Counted from the first letter of the stretch, positions 17,614 to 26,476 are shown. The stretch: DNA of 64,000 nucleotides from Rathayibacter sp. VKM Ac-2759 (GCF_009834225.1 NZ_CP047177.1:1-64000); one strand, 5' to 3'. The notes: a model not told the origin generated them from the letters alone. A program made the numbers and translations.

Positions 17614-18555
17614 ATGCGTATCGGACTGATCGCGATCGACGGCTGCTTCGGTTCGGCTATCGCGTCGATCATCGACATCGTGCGGGTGGCCGACGGAGCC
17701 CGCGGCGATGTCGACCCGCGGATCGACCCGATCGAACTCGCCATCCTCGGACCGAAACGGCGAGTGACCACGACGGCATCGATGACCCTGTCGGTGGACC
17801 ACCCGCTGTCGGAGTCCGGAGAGTTCGACGTAATCGTCGTCCCTGCGCTTGGAACCCTTACGGCCGCCGCTACCAACGACGTCCTCCAGAGCCGAGATGC
17901 TCGTTCGGTCATCGCCTCGCTCGGGCGCCTCGACGAGGCGACCACCCGGATCGCCGCGGCGTGCACCGGCGTGTTCGCTGTCGCCGAGACCGGACGGATG
18001 CATCATCGGAGGGCGACGACCAGCTGGTTCCTGGGGCCGGAGTTCCTGAAGCGCTATCCGACCGTCGCCCTTGATCTCGACACCATGGTCGTGGTCGACG
18101 GGAACCTCGTCACCGCCGGCGCCGCGTTCGCCCACATCGACCTCGCGCTCTCACTCGTGCGATCGATCAGCCCCGACCTGGCCCAACATGTCGCCAAGCT
18201 CCTCATCATCGACGAGCGCCCGTCGCAGGCGGCCTTCGTCGCCTACGAACATCTCCGGCACGAGGACCCGATCGTCGTCGAGTTCGAACGCTTCGTGCGC
18301 GCCCGCCTGGACGAACCGTTCAACGTCGCCTTCGTCGCGCAGTCGCTCGGCACCAGCCGGCGCACCCTCGAACGACGAGTCCGTGCGGCGCTCAACCTCA
18401 CTCCGCTCGGCTTCGTCCAACGGCTTCGCACCGAACGAGCTCGGCACCTCTCAGCAACCACGGACCTCACCTCCGCCGAGATCGCGCTACGGGTCGGCTA
18501 CGCAAACGCCGAGACTCTGCGCTCCCTCCTGCGCAGGGAGCGACGCCGTTCCTGA
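17614..18555 (+). CDS. GlxA-like transcriptional regulator (DJ-1/PfpI domain plus AraC DNA-binding domain)
   Basis: The 313-residue regulator has an N-terminal DJ-1/PfpI-like domain (FDVIVVPALGTL, then AACTGVFAVAETG with the nucleophile-elbow Cys) and a C-terminal AraC domain with two helix-turn-helix units (FNVAFVAQSLGTSRRTLERRV and TSAEIALRVGYANAETLRSLLRR). ATG 17614 is used rather than an upstream start at 17572 because it begins the conserved MRIGLIAIDG strand. It is divergent from the ABM monooxygenase; the region 17507-17613 contains AT-richer sequence suited to a promoter (GGCGTATACGGCAGTATTGC). Confidence 0.88.
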   Translation: MRIGLIAIDGCFGSAIASIIDIVRVADGARGDVDPRIDPIELAILGPKRRVTTTASMTLSVDHPLSESGEFDVIVVPALGTLTAAATNDVLQSRDARSVIASLGRLDEATTRIAAACTGVFAVAETGRMHHRRATTSWFLGPEFLKRYPTVALDLDTMVVVDGNLVTAGAAFAHIDLALSLVRSISPDLAQHVAKLLIIDERPSQAAFVAYEHLRHEDPIVVEFERFVRARLDEPFNVAFVAQSLGTSRRTLERRVRAALNLTPLGFVQRLRTERARHLSATTDLTSAEIALRVGYANAETLRSLLRRERRRS

Positions 18556-19152
18556 CCTATCGCCATGCCTGTAGCCGGTGTCCTAGCGCTCGACTGGAAC
18601 CACCTCTCAGCACGTCGCGTCGACGCTCCTGCGTCGCCCCTGGACGACCCACTCGACACGCCCGCAGCACAGGTCATGTGACGTGTCCCGGCTTCCCGGA
18701 CGGTCGGGGTTGGGTGGCTGTGATGTCGCTGCGTTCTCGTCGAGGGGGTCAGCAGACTCGATCAGGGTCGACTGGGATGAGACGCGAAGGCGGTCAGGTC
18801 AGGGCGGCCGAAGCCGGCCGGCGGGGTAGCGTCGGTCACGTCGAGGTCTTTCGGACGGATGGCGTAGGAACCTCCGTCGTCGGGAGACCTCGACGTCTAT
18901 CTGCGGACCGACGCTCCCGGCCGACCTACACCCTCATCTGGGAAGAGCCAGCAAAGCTCCACGGCGCAAGCAGCTCGCGTCAACTAGACCGGCGCTCTGG
19001 CGAAGCCTCCGCGTTCAGCAGCAAGCCACCGGCAACGGCGGAACGTTCATCGACCTTGCGCCGGGGCCACTGCCCCGAACGGCTGCAAACGTCTCGTGGC
19101 TCGATCAGGGGAGTAGCCGGGGGAGTAGAGGGAGTTCGTGATCACCCTGCGG
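18556..19152. other. Intergenic region holding an ISL3 remnant
   Basis: No intact gene was found. The stretch contains the inverted partner of the ISL3 left end (GACTGGGATGAG at 18770-18781), immediately followed by the second 129-bp repeat at 18784-18912. Frames crossing it on the + strand are shadows of the transposase 5' end. The remainder up to 19152 lies beyond the transglutaminase gene stop and shows nothing recognisable. Confidence 0.5.
18784..18912. repeat. 129-bp direct repeat, copy 2 (truncated ISL3 transposase start)
   Basis: This is about 97 percent identical by eye to 17032-17160. On the minus strand it encodes a GTG start and the first 19 codons of the same transposase (MTDATPPAGFGRPDLTAFA), then the similarity stops. 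It is the remnant of a second ISL3 copy or a duplication made during insertion or deletion. Confidence 0.85.
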
Positions 19153-21402
19153 CTATCCCTCGGGTTGTGAGGACCTGATCCGTGTGAGGGCTTCCGCCAC
19201 GGAACGGGGCAGGACGGTTGCGAGCAGGCGACGTGGAATACCGGCAGAGGCCTGCAGTGCGGCGACCACCCGCGACGACGCTGCCCAGGTGGTCTTGTCG
19301 CCACTCGCGACCGGTGCGTACCGCACCTGCTCGAGCCTCCAGCGCAGCCCTTGAAGGGCTTCGAGCGCCCGCTCATCCCTGCCGAGGGCCTCCATGAGGG
19401 CGCGCTCTTGCGCACGCAGGGTTCCGGAGCGCTCGACCGGTATGCCGAGGTCGCGAGCGCTTGCGAGAAGCTCAGCCCAGGCGGACTCCGTCGAGCCCCT
19501 CGTTGCAGCCCGCCGTCGTCCGGCGCGCTGGTTGGCGCGGAGCAGCCAGGGGACCAGGAAGAGGAACGCGAGAAGAATCCATGCGGTGACGACCGGTGCG
19601 GAGGACATTCCGGTGGCCACAGCACCACCGGCTATCGCGGTGGGGGTCGGCGTGTTTGTGGTGGGCGTCGCGCTCGCCTCAGGTTCCTCTCCGGCCGCTG
19701 TCGTCGGGACCGCTTGGGGTGCAACGGATCCGCTCGATGAGGTGGCGCTCGGGAGCGTGTAGGACGCTGGAGCTCCACGACCTGGAGTGGGTTCGAAGGG
19801 CAGCCATCCGACGCCCTCAAAATACAGCTCCGGCCAGGAATGCAGGTCGGACGACATCACGCGGTAAGTGGTGACCTCGCTATCTGCTGATGGCTCAGCC
19901 GATCCGGGCTGATACCCGATGGCGAGTCGAGCAGGAATACCGAGCTGGCGCGCCATAACAGCCATGGCGGAGGCGAACGTCACGCAATACCCCTCGCGCA
20001 CGGTGAGGAAGGCCTCGAGAACACCGACCCCGTCTCCGTCGTACCCTTCCTCGGCGGGCGTGTCCTCGGAGTAGGTGAACTCGGAGGAGCGGAAGTAGGC
20101 CTGAAGCGAGCGCGCCCGGTCATAAGCGTTCGCGTCGTCCGCAGTCACCTCGGACGCGGTGGTTCCGACAATCTCGGGGACGTCGTCTGGGAGCGCCAAG
20201 TACCGGTCGAACCCGGTCGGAACTGGCGCGTTCACGAGCTGCTGCGGGTCTGGCGCGAGGCGTAATGTCGTCACCTCATACTCATCACCGGCTCGTGTCA
20301 TCCCGTCGCCTCTGATCGACCCGTCCTGCACATCCTGTAACCAGCCACCGCCGACGCCATCAAGGGACGAGACCGGATAGGGCACTGGAAGCCATCGACT
20401 CCGGAGCGTCTCGACCGAGACCTCGACCTCCTCCATCACGCGAGGGACGCTCTCGGTGAGCCCCTCCGGCGCGATAGGTGCAGAAATCGGCGCCGTCTCT
20501 TCCGTCTCGCTCGGCGCCCAGTTCTCGCCCTCGAACTCCGAAATAGTGAGCACCCGCAGATAGACGGGCGAATCGGATTCCGTCGTGTAGCGCAGAACCG
20601 TCACGGGGTCAGGCCGACGCAGATCGGCGCCGAGCGCGACGATCGGGTTGATAGAGCCGTTGAACAAAGCACCCGACGTGCTCGAAGACGACGAGATCCG
20701 TGCATACCCGGTTGCAGCGCCTGAGAGCGCCCCCGCCGCAAGCACCACGACTCCGACCACGGCGACCGACGGAGCCGCCGACGCGAGCGTGGGGCGCTGC
20801 GCAGCAGGGTCCTTCGGTCGGGCACTGACCGCGAGGATCGCCGCGTAGATCAAGCTGGTGAGGACGAGACTCTGCCAGGACACGTCAGCGGGGTCGATCA
20901 CCGCAGGTACCGCAAGCAGCGCCGCAAGGAAAATCCCTGCGGCCGCGGGCAACCGTACGAAGAAGGCGAAGAAATCGACCGCCCAGGCGAGCACCACGAC
21001 GCCTGCGACGAGCAGGAACACAATTCCGTCGTCAGCGACGGCTGGAAGCCCCTGCTGAGCGATCGAGGAAAAGCCACGAGCTGCCAGCGCTCGCCCATCG
21101 GCCAGCGCATTCGGGGTCGGGATGACGAAGAGCAGCGCTCGATCGGGCACGAACATCGCAGTCACAACGCTGGCCGCCGTCACACCGGCGAGAACAGGCG
21201 GAAGAACGGAAGGTGCCCCCAACACGCGAACCACGGCAGGGACAGCGAGAACGATCCCCGCCGCGAAAGCGAGCTGACCGAGCCACTCCAACCCCGTCAA
21301 CAACCGTCCGATGCCTGACGCTGCGGACACGACGCCCAACCAGAACAGGACCGACAGAGGAACGGAGCCCGCCCGCGTGCCGCGGACGGCTCGGCGGCTC
21401 AT
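19153..21402 (-). CDS. Transglutaminase-like membrane protein (TgpA family)
   Basis: The 749-residue protein has about eight N-terminal helices, then an extracytoplasmic transglutaminase-core domain. The catalytic Cys-His-Asp triad is readable in REGYCVTFASAMAVMARQLGIPAR, HSWPELYF and the following GWLPFEPTPG. A Pro/Thr/Ala-rich linker and another helix (APVVTAWILLAFLFLVPWLL) precede a cytoplasmic C-terminal DUF4129-like tail. In actinobacteria this gene usually follows a MoxR ATPase and a DUF58 gene; neither is present here, so this is an orphan copy. ATG 21402 is used; an in-frame start at 21423 is possible. Confidence 0.88.
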   Translation of the reverse strand: MSRRAVRGTRAGSVPLSVLFWLGVVSAASGIGRLLTGLEWLGQLAFAAGIVLAVPAVVRVLGAPSVLPPVLAGVTAASVVTAMFVPDRALLFVIPTPNALADGRALAARGFSSIAQQGLPAVADDGIVFLLVAGVVVLAWAVDFFAFFVRLPAAAGIFLAALLAVPAVIDPADVSWQSLVLTSLIYAAILAVSARPKDPAAQRPTLASAAPSVAVVGVVVLAAGALSGAATGYARISSSSSTSGALFNGSINPIVALGADLRRPDPVTVLRYTTESDSPVYLRVLTISEFEGENWAPSETEETAPISAPIAPEGLTESVPRVMEEVEVSVETLRSRWLPVPYPVSSLDGVGGGWLQDVQDGSIRGDGMTRAGDEYEVTTLRLAPDPQQLVNAPVPTGFDRYLALPDDVPEIVGTTASEVTADDANAYDRARSLQAYFRSSEFTYSEDTPAEEGYDGDGVGVLEAFLTVREGYCVTFASAMAVMARQLGIPARLAIGYQPGSAEPSADSEVTTYRVMSSDLHSWPELYFEGVGWLPFEPTPGRGAPASYTLPSATSSSGSVAPQAVPTTAAGEEPEASATPTTNTPTPTAIAGGAVATGMSSAPVVTAWILLAFLFLVPWLLRANQRAGRRRAATRGSTESAWAELLASARDLGIPVERSGTLRAQERALMEALGRDERALEALQGLRWRLEQVRYAPVASGDKTTWAASSRVVAALQASAGIPRRLLATVLPRSVAEALTRIRSSQPEG

Positions 21403-21877
21403 GCAGCCACCTGGAGGGCGCAAACATCAGTTCGTGAACTGTTGATCACGGCGTTCGGCATCGCAGTGCTCTTGCACAAACTGCACGCGGCAAGATCCAT
21501 CTCCTCGTCAAGCGCAGCTTCGCCGTTGAAGGCTGTCGATGACACAGGGTGACGAACGGGCGGGTGGTAGGCAGCTTCAATGAAACCCCCAGGCATGCTG
21601 ATGCCGCGGTGTGAGCGGACCGGCGAAGAGCCGATACAAGGACTTGGTCATACGCGGATGATGCTTTCCGTCTCGGTGGACCAGATCTGAAAGTCGATCC
21701 AGGCAGAGTTCCACGGAAAGCCGACCAAAAGCACGGAGAAGTAGCCTAGCTGCCTAATAGCCACGCTGAAGGAAGGGCCCGACGGTCACAGGTCTCAGCG
21801 TCAACACCATTACCTGGCCGATCGAGACGAAGTCGATCGGGCACGTAGCCGACACCCTGACGCCCGCGGAACCGGTA
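21403..21877. other. Intergenic region upstream of the transglutaminase gene
   Basis: No supported gene. A 65-codon minus-strand frame ending at 21399 overlaps the transglutaminase start and has no recognisable features. The promoter of that gene should be near 21403-21480. Base composition falls toward the dif-like site at the right edge. Confidence 0.35.
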
Positions 21878-21905
21878 AACTGACATAATTTAGATTATCG
21901 GAGAT
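21878..21905 (-). other. dif-like XerC/XerD recombination site
   Basis: Read on the minus strand, this 28-bp site consists of an 11-bp arm ATCTCCGATAA, a 6-bp spacer TCTAAA and an 11-bp arm TTATGTCAGTT. The layout and the inner CGATAA/TTATGT bases match actinobacterial and E. coli dif sites. It is in an unusually AT-rich island and lies beside a toxin-antitoxin pair. It could resolve plasmid dimers through host Xer enzymes or mark a Xer-mediated integration. Only one such site was spotted in the window. Confidence 0.75.
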
Positions 21906-21962
21906 ATATCGGTAGGACAGGGGGCCCTTGCAGCTGACGCAGGGCCGGCTCGTGGGCATGCC

Positions 21963-22145
21963 TCATCCGTAGGCGGACCCGAGGTTATTGCAATGCTCCG
22001 CACCTACGGCCGTCGTATCGGTGGCCTCCTGGAACATCAACCCAACCACTAGCTTGCCGCTGCGGTTAATACGCTGCCAGGTCACCCGCTCGCGACCACC
22101 GCCAATGTCGCACTCCATACGATGCCCGTCGCGGGTTGCCGACAC
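21963..22145 (-). CDS. Possible small protein of unknown function
   Basis: A 60-residue frame encodes a translation (containing ECDIGGGRERVTWQRINRSG and VVGLMFQEATDTTAVGAEHCNN) that reads more like a real protein than the overlapping frames. It may be complete or a gene fragment. It is downstream of the PIN toxin on the same strand and next to the dif-like site. No family was recognised and no strong ribosome binding site was seen. Confidence 0.3.
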   Translation of the reverse strand: MSATRDGHRMECDIGGGRERVTWQRINRSGKLVVGLMFQEATDTTAVGAEHCNNLGSAYG

Positions 22146-22237
22146 CGGCCTTGGCGGTCATCGAGCATGGGCCGGGCTGCTGCGGTCCGTCATCCAGGGG
22201 TCTTGCAATTGGTGCAGGGCATGCACCAGTGCGCCCT

Positions 22238-22828
22238 CTACCGGCCCCCACGGCGACGACGGCAGGAACGTACCCGAGACGCGTCGACGTACAGCGCGAG
22301 CGTGGACTCCTCGACCTGACCGAAACCTGCGTCATTGGTGACCAGACCATCGGCGCCGACAAACGCCGCTGTGGCGGCGTGCGCTGCGTCGTACGAAGCC
22401 AGGCCGGAGGAGGTCATCGTGTCCACGACGAGGTCACCGACCTCCTCGAGCTCAATGCGTAGATGAGGCACCGTGTCGAGCAGGTCCTGCCACGAGTCCA
22501 GAAGCTGTTGGGTCAGCCGCCCGGCGCGTCGTCGCACACGCCCATCTGTACGAAGCTTCGGCCACGAGCCGGGGCCATGCTGCTCGCGAACCGCGACCTT
22601 GAACGCTATTTCCGCCAACTCGAGCTCAAGGAGCCGGTTGTAGTAGACGGTCGCCTCGTTCTCAACCAGCGCGAGCATGAAGGTTTGACTCACTGCATGC
22701 AACGGCTCCGTCGTGATGAGGACGTTCACCACGAAGGAGGTGTCGAGCACCACCTCGCTTGGAAGAGCGAGTGCTGAATCTTCGTAGGAGAAGACATTTC
22801 GGGCCAGCGCCGGTCTCCCGGGCGGCAC
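22238..22828 (-). CDS. PIN-domain ribonuclease toxin (VapC-like)
   Basis: The 196-residue protein shows PIN-domain acidic motifs: VVLDTSFVVNVLI near residue 28, the LELELAEIAF segment with conserved Glu, and YDAAHAATAAFVGADGLVTNDAGF near the C-terminus with the last Asp pair. VapC-type toxins cleave RNA, commonly tRNA. It is longer than usual (about 130-150), mostly through an N-terminal 25 residues and a basic tail, so a downstream start is possible. The GTG at 22828 directly follows the stop of the antitoxin gene, a typical coupled arrangement. Confidence 0.8.
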   Translation of the reverse strand: MPPGRPALARNVFSYEDSALALPSEVVLDTSFVVNVLITTEPLHAVSQTFMLALVENEATVYYNRLLELELAEIAFKVAVREQHGPGSWPKLRTDGRVRRRAGRLTQQLLDSWQDLLDTVPHLRIELEEVGDLVVDTMTSSGLASYDAAHAATAAFVGADGLVTNDAGFGQVEESTLALYVDASRVRSCRRRRGGR

Positions 22829-23056
22829 CTACTCGGACCGCGACTGGGTGGCGGCCGCGCGATGCGCTGCTCGCTCCGTTGACGACGTCACCGGGTGGCG
22901 GGCGGCTGACGCTGCGGAGACGAATCGGCCCGTGACCGCAGAACGCGTCACGATGCGGCTAGTGGCTGCCGAGGCGGCGCTGCGGCGCTGCGCGGTCGTG
23001 CCTGACGGCTTGATGACCCGCGTTGCCTTTGCGCTGCTGCTCAGTCGGGAAGTCAT
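22829..23056 (-). CDS. Putative antitoxin of the PIN toxin
   Basis: This 75-residue basic, Ser/Ala-rich protein ends with TGRFVSAASAARHPVTSSTE, a C-terminal tail pattern (GRFVS..A..RHP.T) common in small antitoxins paired with PIN toxins. Its stop TAG at 22829-22831 abuts the toxin start. It presumably binds and neutralises the toxin and may repress the operon. The start ATG at 23056 has only a weak ribosome binding site. Confidence 0.65.
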   Translation of the reverse strand: MTSRLSSSAKATRVIKPSGTTAQRRSAASAATSRIVTRSAVTGRFVSAASAARHPVTSSTERAAHRAAATQSRSE

Positions 23057-23152
23057 ATCGACAGAGTAAACCCATGAAGAGCCTCAGCTCAGAACACTCC
23101 TGGGAAGGTCCCGACGCCACGCAGTCCGAACTCTCGGGAAGGATCCCGACTA

Positions 23153-24070
23153 CTACCGACTGCGGTCTCCACGATCGCGCGTCCGACCACCAGCCGACGG
23201 TGCAACGCCGCCGCCGCGGCTGGGCGTTGAACGCGCGGTGACCGCTTCGCGAGCAGGCCTTGCCTGATCGACGTCGGCGCGCATCCGCACCGCGATCTGC
23301 TCAGGAGTTGCGTGACCTTCCAAGCTCTTAACAAACGCTTCGCGCCGCTCGGAGCTGTCGTATCGGTTGCCGGCGTCAGCGCGTGCGGCGTCCGCGGTGG
23401 AGTCGGCCGCCGGCTCGCTCGCGGAAGTGTCGCGGTGGAGCTGCGCCTGGCTGCTGGCGTCGCTTGCCAGCTCCTGCAACTGCTCCGGGGTGCGGCCCTG
23501 CTCATCGCCGCCACGGGCCGCTGCGGCCTCGTAGGCGAGCGCCTGCGCCTCCAACCTTGCTGCAACATCCTGGACGTCGTTCGGCGCGTCCTGGGAGCGG
23601 GTGTCGGCCGCGCGGTCCAGCCGGTCCGCTTCTGCGATGAGCTGCACCGCTTCGGTGCGCTCCTCCCCCGCTCGAGCGCGTTCGTCCGCGATGAGGGAGG
23701 CGACGTCGACGCCGTAGCGGTCCTGGACCTCGCAGCCGATGGTCTCCATCGCGGCCTGGGCGCGCGGGTCGAAGCCGCGCCACGATTCGGCCGTCTCCGT
23801 GACGTTAGCGATGTCCTGAATGCTCGCGTTGTTCCACCACTCGGGACGGTTCACCACGTCGATCTGGGACATAGCGACTCCACGCTCAGCCTCGAACCGC
23901 GCCGCCAGCTCGCGCGCCGCGTCGGTGTCGCGCCGCTGCGCATCGCGGGCCAGGTCTTCGCGCAGTCGAGCCATCTTGTCGGCCAACTGCATCGCCACCG
24001 TCAGCGCGGTTCGCAGTGCCGTGTCGACGTCCTCGTGCACGCCCCCATCGGCGTCGTTGTGCTCGCTCAT
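23153..24070 (-). CDS. Mobilisation-operon accessory protein
   Basis: The 305-residue protein is largely helical and Ala/Glu/Arg-rich, with likely coiled-coil stretches, and has no membrane segment or signal peptide. A conserved-looking block (NRPEWWNNASIQDIANV, then GFDPRAQAAMETIGCEVQDRYGVD) sits around residues 72-125. It starts at ATG 24070, preceded by GAGGGGA, 43 bp after the relaxase stop on the same strand, so it belongs to the mobilisation operon. I recognise no catalytic motif; a role in relaxosome assembly or transfer is inferred from position alone. Confidence 0.7.
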   Translation of the reverse strand: MSEHNDADGGVHEDVDTALRTALTVAMQLADKMARLREDLARDAQRRDTDAARELAARFEAERGVAMSQIDVVNRPEWWNNASIQDIANVTETAESWRGFDPRAQAAMETIGCEVQDRYGVDVASLIADERARAGEERTEAVQLIAEADRLDRAADTRSQDAPNDVQDVAARLEAQALAYEAAAARGGDEQGRTPEQLQELASDASSQAQLHRDTSASEPAADSTADAARADAGNRYDSSERREAFVKSLEGHATPEQIAVRMRADVDQARPAREAVTARSTPSRGGGVAPSAGGRTRDRGDRSR

Positions 24071-24113
24071 CCGGTCCCCTCGTCTCTTCTCGTACGTCCC
24101 ATGACGGTGACGG

Positions 24114-25820
24114 TCACCGTTCGTGGCCACCGTCTCGGTCACGGTCCGGCTTCAACGTCGCAGCCGGCTCATAGTCCGGCGTCGCGCTCGGCTCGGACAC
24201 CTTCTTCGGCACCGGCGATCCATCAGCCCAGCCGCGATCCGCGGCCATCCGCTTCTGCAACTCCCGCTGCTCCGGCGTCAACCGCGCCACCGCTTCCCGC
24301 TGCTGCTCCGGCGTCAATACGCCGGCCCGCTGGCGCTGCAACTTCGCCTCCTCGACGGCGGGCATGCGATCCCGAACCAGCGCCAACCGGTTCTGCATCG
24401 TTGCCCGCACATCACGCGCGCGGCGCGCGTCCCCGACCGCGGAGTGCATGTCGTGGATGCTGCGGCTGAGCTTCGCCAGCTCACGGAAGACCAATGCTTG
24501 GGCGGCGGTCGCGTTACCGCTGCGGCTGACCTGCATCAGCACCATCGCCTGCCCTGCGAGGGACCGTGACGACGCGGGACGTGGCTGCGACTCGTGCGCA
24601 CTCAGGTGTGCCGACCGCGCGAGGGATCGCGCCGCGTCCGCCAGCGGTCCCGGCGTCGCCTCCAACCGCTGCGACCACGCCGCGAACGCCCCGGACGTCT
24701 CTCGAGCGACGTGAGCCCACTGCGCCCGATCAGTCGGCGGGACGTTCTTCATTCGCTCGTTCAACGCCGACAGGTCACGCGCGTACTCCGACCACACCTC
24801 CGGTGACAGCTCGCACGTCTCCCGGCCCGGTGCGACCGGTTCATAGCGCCACGGATTCTTCGCCGTCGCCCGCCACTCCTGCACGGCCGCGGTCGCCGTC
24901 TCAGGGCTATCCGGCCACTGCTTGCGCAGCTCCGGCAGCGTCAGATCACGCGCCAGCTTCCCGCCGCCGTGCCACACCACCGGCTGACTCTTCTCCGGCC
25001 GCAACGCGACGGAATAGCCGGCGACAACATCGTCCCGGCCGGCCGCGTAACGAGGGCGAATGAGAACGCCCGCCTGGCGCATCCGGCGCACGAACTCGCC
25101 CTCATCCACCGACGCCGCGGCAGAGGATCGCACGGCACGCTCCAACCGGTGCGCGTCGACCTCGACCGCGCCGCGACGCTGCGCGACCTCGCGTGCTGCG
25201 GGCTGGATACCGCGCTCCCCCAGCTCACGCTCCGGCTCGTGTAGACGCTCCAAGCCGTAGTCGCGCTCCAACTCCCGGCACACGGTCTGCGACAGCTTCT
25301 TGTCTCGCGGAATGTGCGCCTTGGTCCCATCAGAGCGAACCGTCGACACCGCGATGTGGATGTGGTCGTTCCCGTTCGCGGAGAGCCCGTGACGCACCGC
25401 GACCCACTGGCAATCCGCCTTGCCAGACGAGTCCCCCGCGAACCCCATCCGGTCCACGAAATCAGTCGCGATCCGGCCCCACTGCTCATCGGTCAACTGG
25501 CCTTCCTCGGCGCGCAGCGACAGCGAGCAATGCCACACGTCAGACTTCACCCGCTCGGTGCCGGTCTGCTCCCCCGTCTCCCGGTCGAACACCTTGACCT
25601 GACGGGTCACGTCGACGCCGAAGAAGTCGCGATTGTGCGTCAGTTTCCGCGCAATCTCCCGCGCCTCCGCGCGATCCAAGACCGACTCGCCGTGCATCGC
25701 CATGATCGCCGGGTCCCCCGCGATCAAGTGCTGCTCGGTGTGCTCGTTGGTCCGACCGGGGCCGGCGAGGTACTGCACCAGCCCACCCATGTCCCCGCCG
25801 TACGTGACGTTGGGGATCAC
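24114..25820 (-). CDS. Relaxase (MOBP-type mobilisation nuclease)
   Basis: The 568-residue protein should nick DNA at oriT and lead the strand into a recipient. The N-terminal relaxase domain contains VQYLAGPGRTNEH, a WHCSLSLRAEEGQL strand and the metal-binding motif NGNDHIHIAVSTVRSDG, with HxH as in motif III. The C-terminal half is helical and Arg/Ala-rich, with no primase motif recognised. GTG 25820 overlaps the mobC stop by four bases (GTGA), fixing the start; the long open frame upstream of it is only a shadow of mobC. No type IV secretion genes are in the window, so the element looks mobilisable rather than self-transmissible. Confidence 0.9.
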   Translation of the reverse strand: MIPNVTYGGDMGGLVQYLAGPGRTNEHTEQHLIAGDPAIMAMHGESVLDRAEAREIARKLTHNRDFFGVDVTRQVKVFDRETGEQTGTERVKSDVWHCSLSLRAEEGQLTDEQWGRIATDFVDRMGFAGDSSGKADCQWVAVRHGLSANGNDHIHIAVSTVRSDGTKAHIPRDKKLSQTVCRELERDYGLERLHEPERELGERGIQPAAREVAQRRGAVEVDAHRLERAVRSSAAASVDEGEFVRRMRQAGVLIRPRYAAGRDDVVAGYSVALRPEKSQPVVWHGGGKLARDLTLPELRKQWPDSPETATAAVQEWRATAKNPWRYEPVAPGRETCELSPEVWSEYARDLSALNERMKNVPPTDRAQWAHVARETSGAFAAWSQRLEATPGPLADAARSLARSAHLSAHESQPRPASSRSLAGQAMVLMQVSRSGNATAAQALVFRELAKLSRSIHDMHSAVGDARRARDVRATMQNRLALVRDRMPAVEEAKLQRQRAGVLTPEQQREAVARLTPEQRELQKRMAADRGWADGSPVPKKVSEPSATPDYEPAATLKPDRDRDGGHER

Positions 25821-26209
25821 TTGCCCTCCAACCGATCCAACGCTGCATACACGCGAGGCACCAACAGCTTGTACTCCGCCGCCAACCGCTCCGCCTCCAC
25901 CGGGAACTGACCCTCCGTGTTCGCGAACCGCGCGAGCTGATTCATGTTGCTCGAGATGCGACCCATGAGCGTCTGGATCTGCTTCAGCTCCGAGCCGACC
26001 GCCCGCCACTCCGTATTCGTGCGTCGCTCCGCATCGGTCGCCGCCTCGAACATCAGCCGCGGAACCGTGACCTCCATCACCTCGGCCCGAGCACGCAACG
26101 CTGCATCCTCGGCCGGCGACACCCGCACCTTGTACGTCTTCTCGCGGCGCTGCTCCGCCGGCACGTTCGCCCGGCGCTTGCGACCGAACAGGCGACCCTC
26201 GTTCGTCAT
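25817..26209 (-). CDS. mobC: MobC-like relaxosome protein
   Basis: The 130-residue protein has a basic N-terminal ribbon-helix-helix-like region (EKTYKVRVSPAEDAALRARAE) followed by the MobC helix with ELKQIQTLMGRISSNMNQLARFAN, where the NxNQxAR pattern is the family signature. MobC proteins bind oriT and help the relaxase open the strands. ATG 26209 has GGAGG upstream. It is the first gene of the mob operon and overlaps the relaxase gene by four bases. Confidence 0.85.
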   Translation of the reverse strand: MTNEGRLFGRKRRANVPAEQRREKTYKVRVSPAEDAALRARAEVMEVTVPRLMFEAATDAERRTNTEWRAVGSELKQIQTLMGRISSNMNQLARFANTEGQFPVEAERLAAEYKLLVPRVYAALDRLEGK

Positions 26210-26476
26210 CCCGTCCTCCGTCCCTTGGCCCAGCGCAGCGAACCCGCCTACTGGCGGGGACCACACGTCCAGTGTGCACCCCGGCCAAGCGCAGCGCCAG
26301 GCCGGAAAGCAGCTTAGGGGACCTAACCGGCCAGCTTGCTCCTCCGGTTCCAATCGAAAGCGCCTTGCTCCTCCGGTTCCAATCGAAAGCGCCTTGCCGC
26401 CGAAGGTGGCTGGTGTCCGATCCGCGCAGCAGGATCGAGAGTGGTGGTCGCAGAGCGACTCGATTAATCTGGCGGC
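26210..26476. other. Candidate oriT region
   Basis: This 267-bp gap lies between the mob operon and a divergent gene, the usual place for oriT. It contains the inverted repeat TTAGG-GGA-CCTAA at 26314-26326, a CCGGC/GCCGG pair flanking it, and two perfect 29-bp tandem repeats at 26335-26392. The nick site cannot be read from sequence alone. Confidence 0.5.
26335..26392. repeat. Two tandem 29-bp direct repeats
   Basis: Two identical 29-bp units, each beginning CTTGCTCCTCCGGTTCC and ending GAAAGCGC, lie head to tail, followed by the start of a third (CTTGCCGCC). Tandem repeats near a relaxase gene are often binding sites for relaxosome proteins. There are no spacers, so this is not a CRISPR array. 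Confidence 0.85.

Noticed and set aside
26335..26392. CRISPR-like 29-bp repeats
   Set aside because: The two units are directly adjacent with no spacer, and no cas genes are near. Better explained as relaxosome binding sites.
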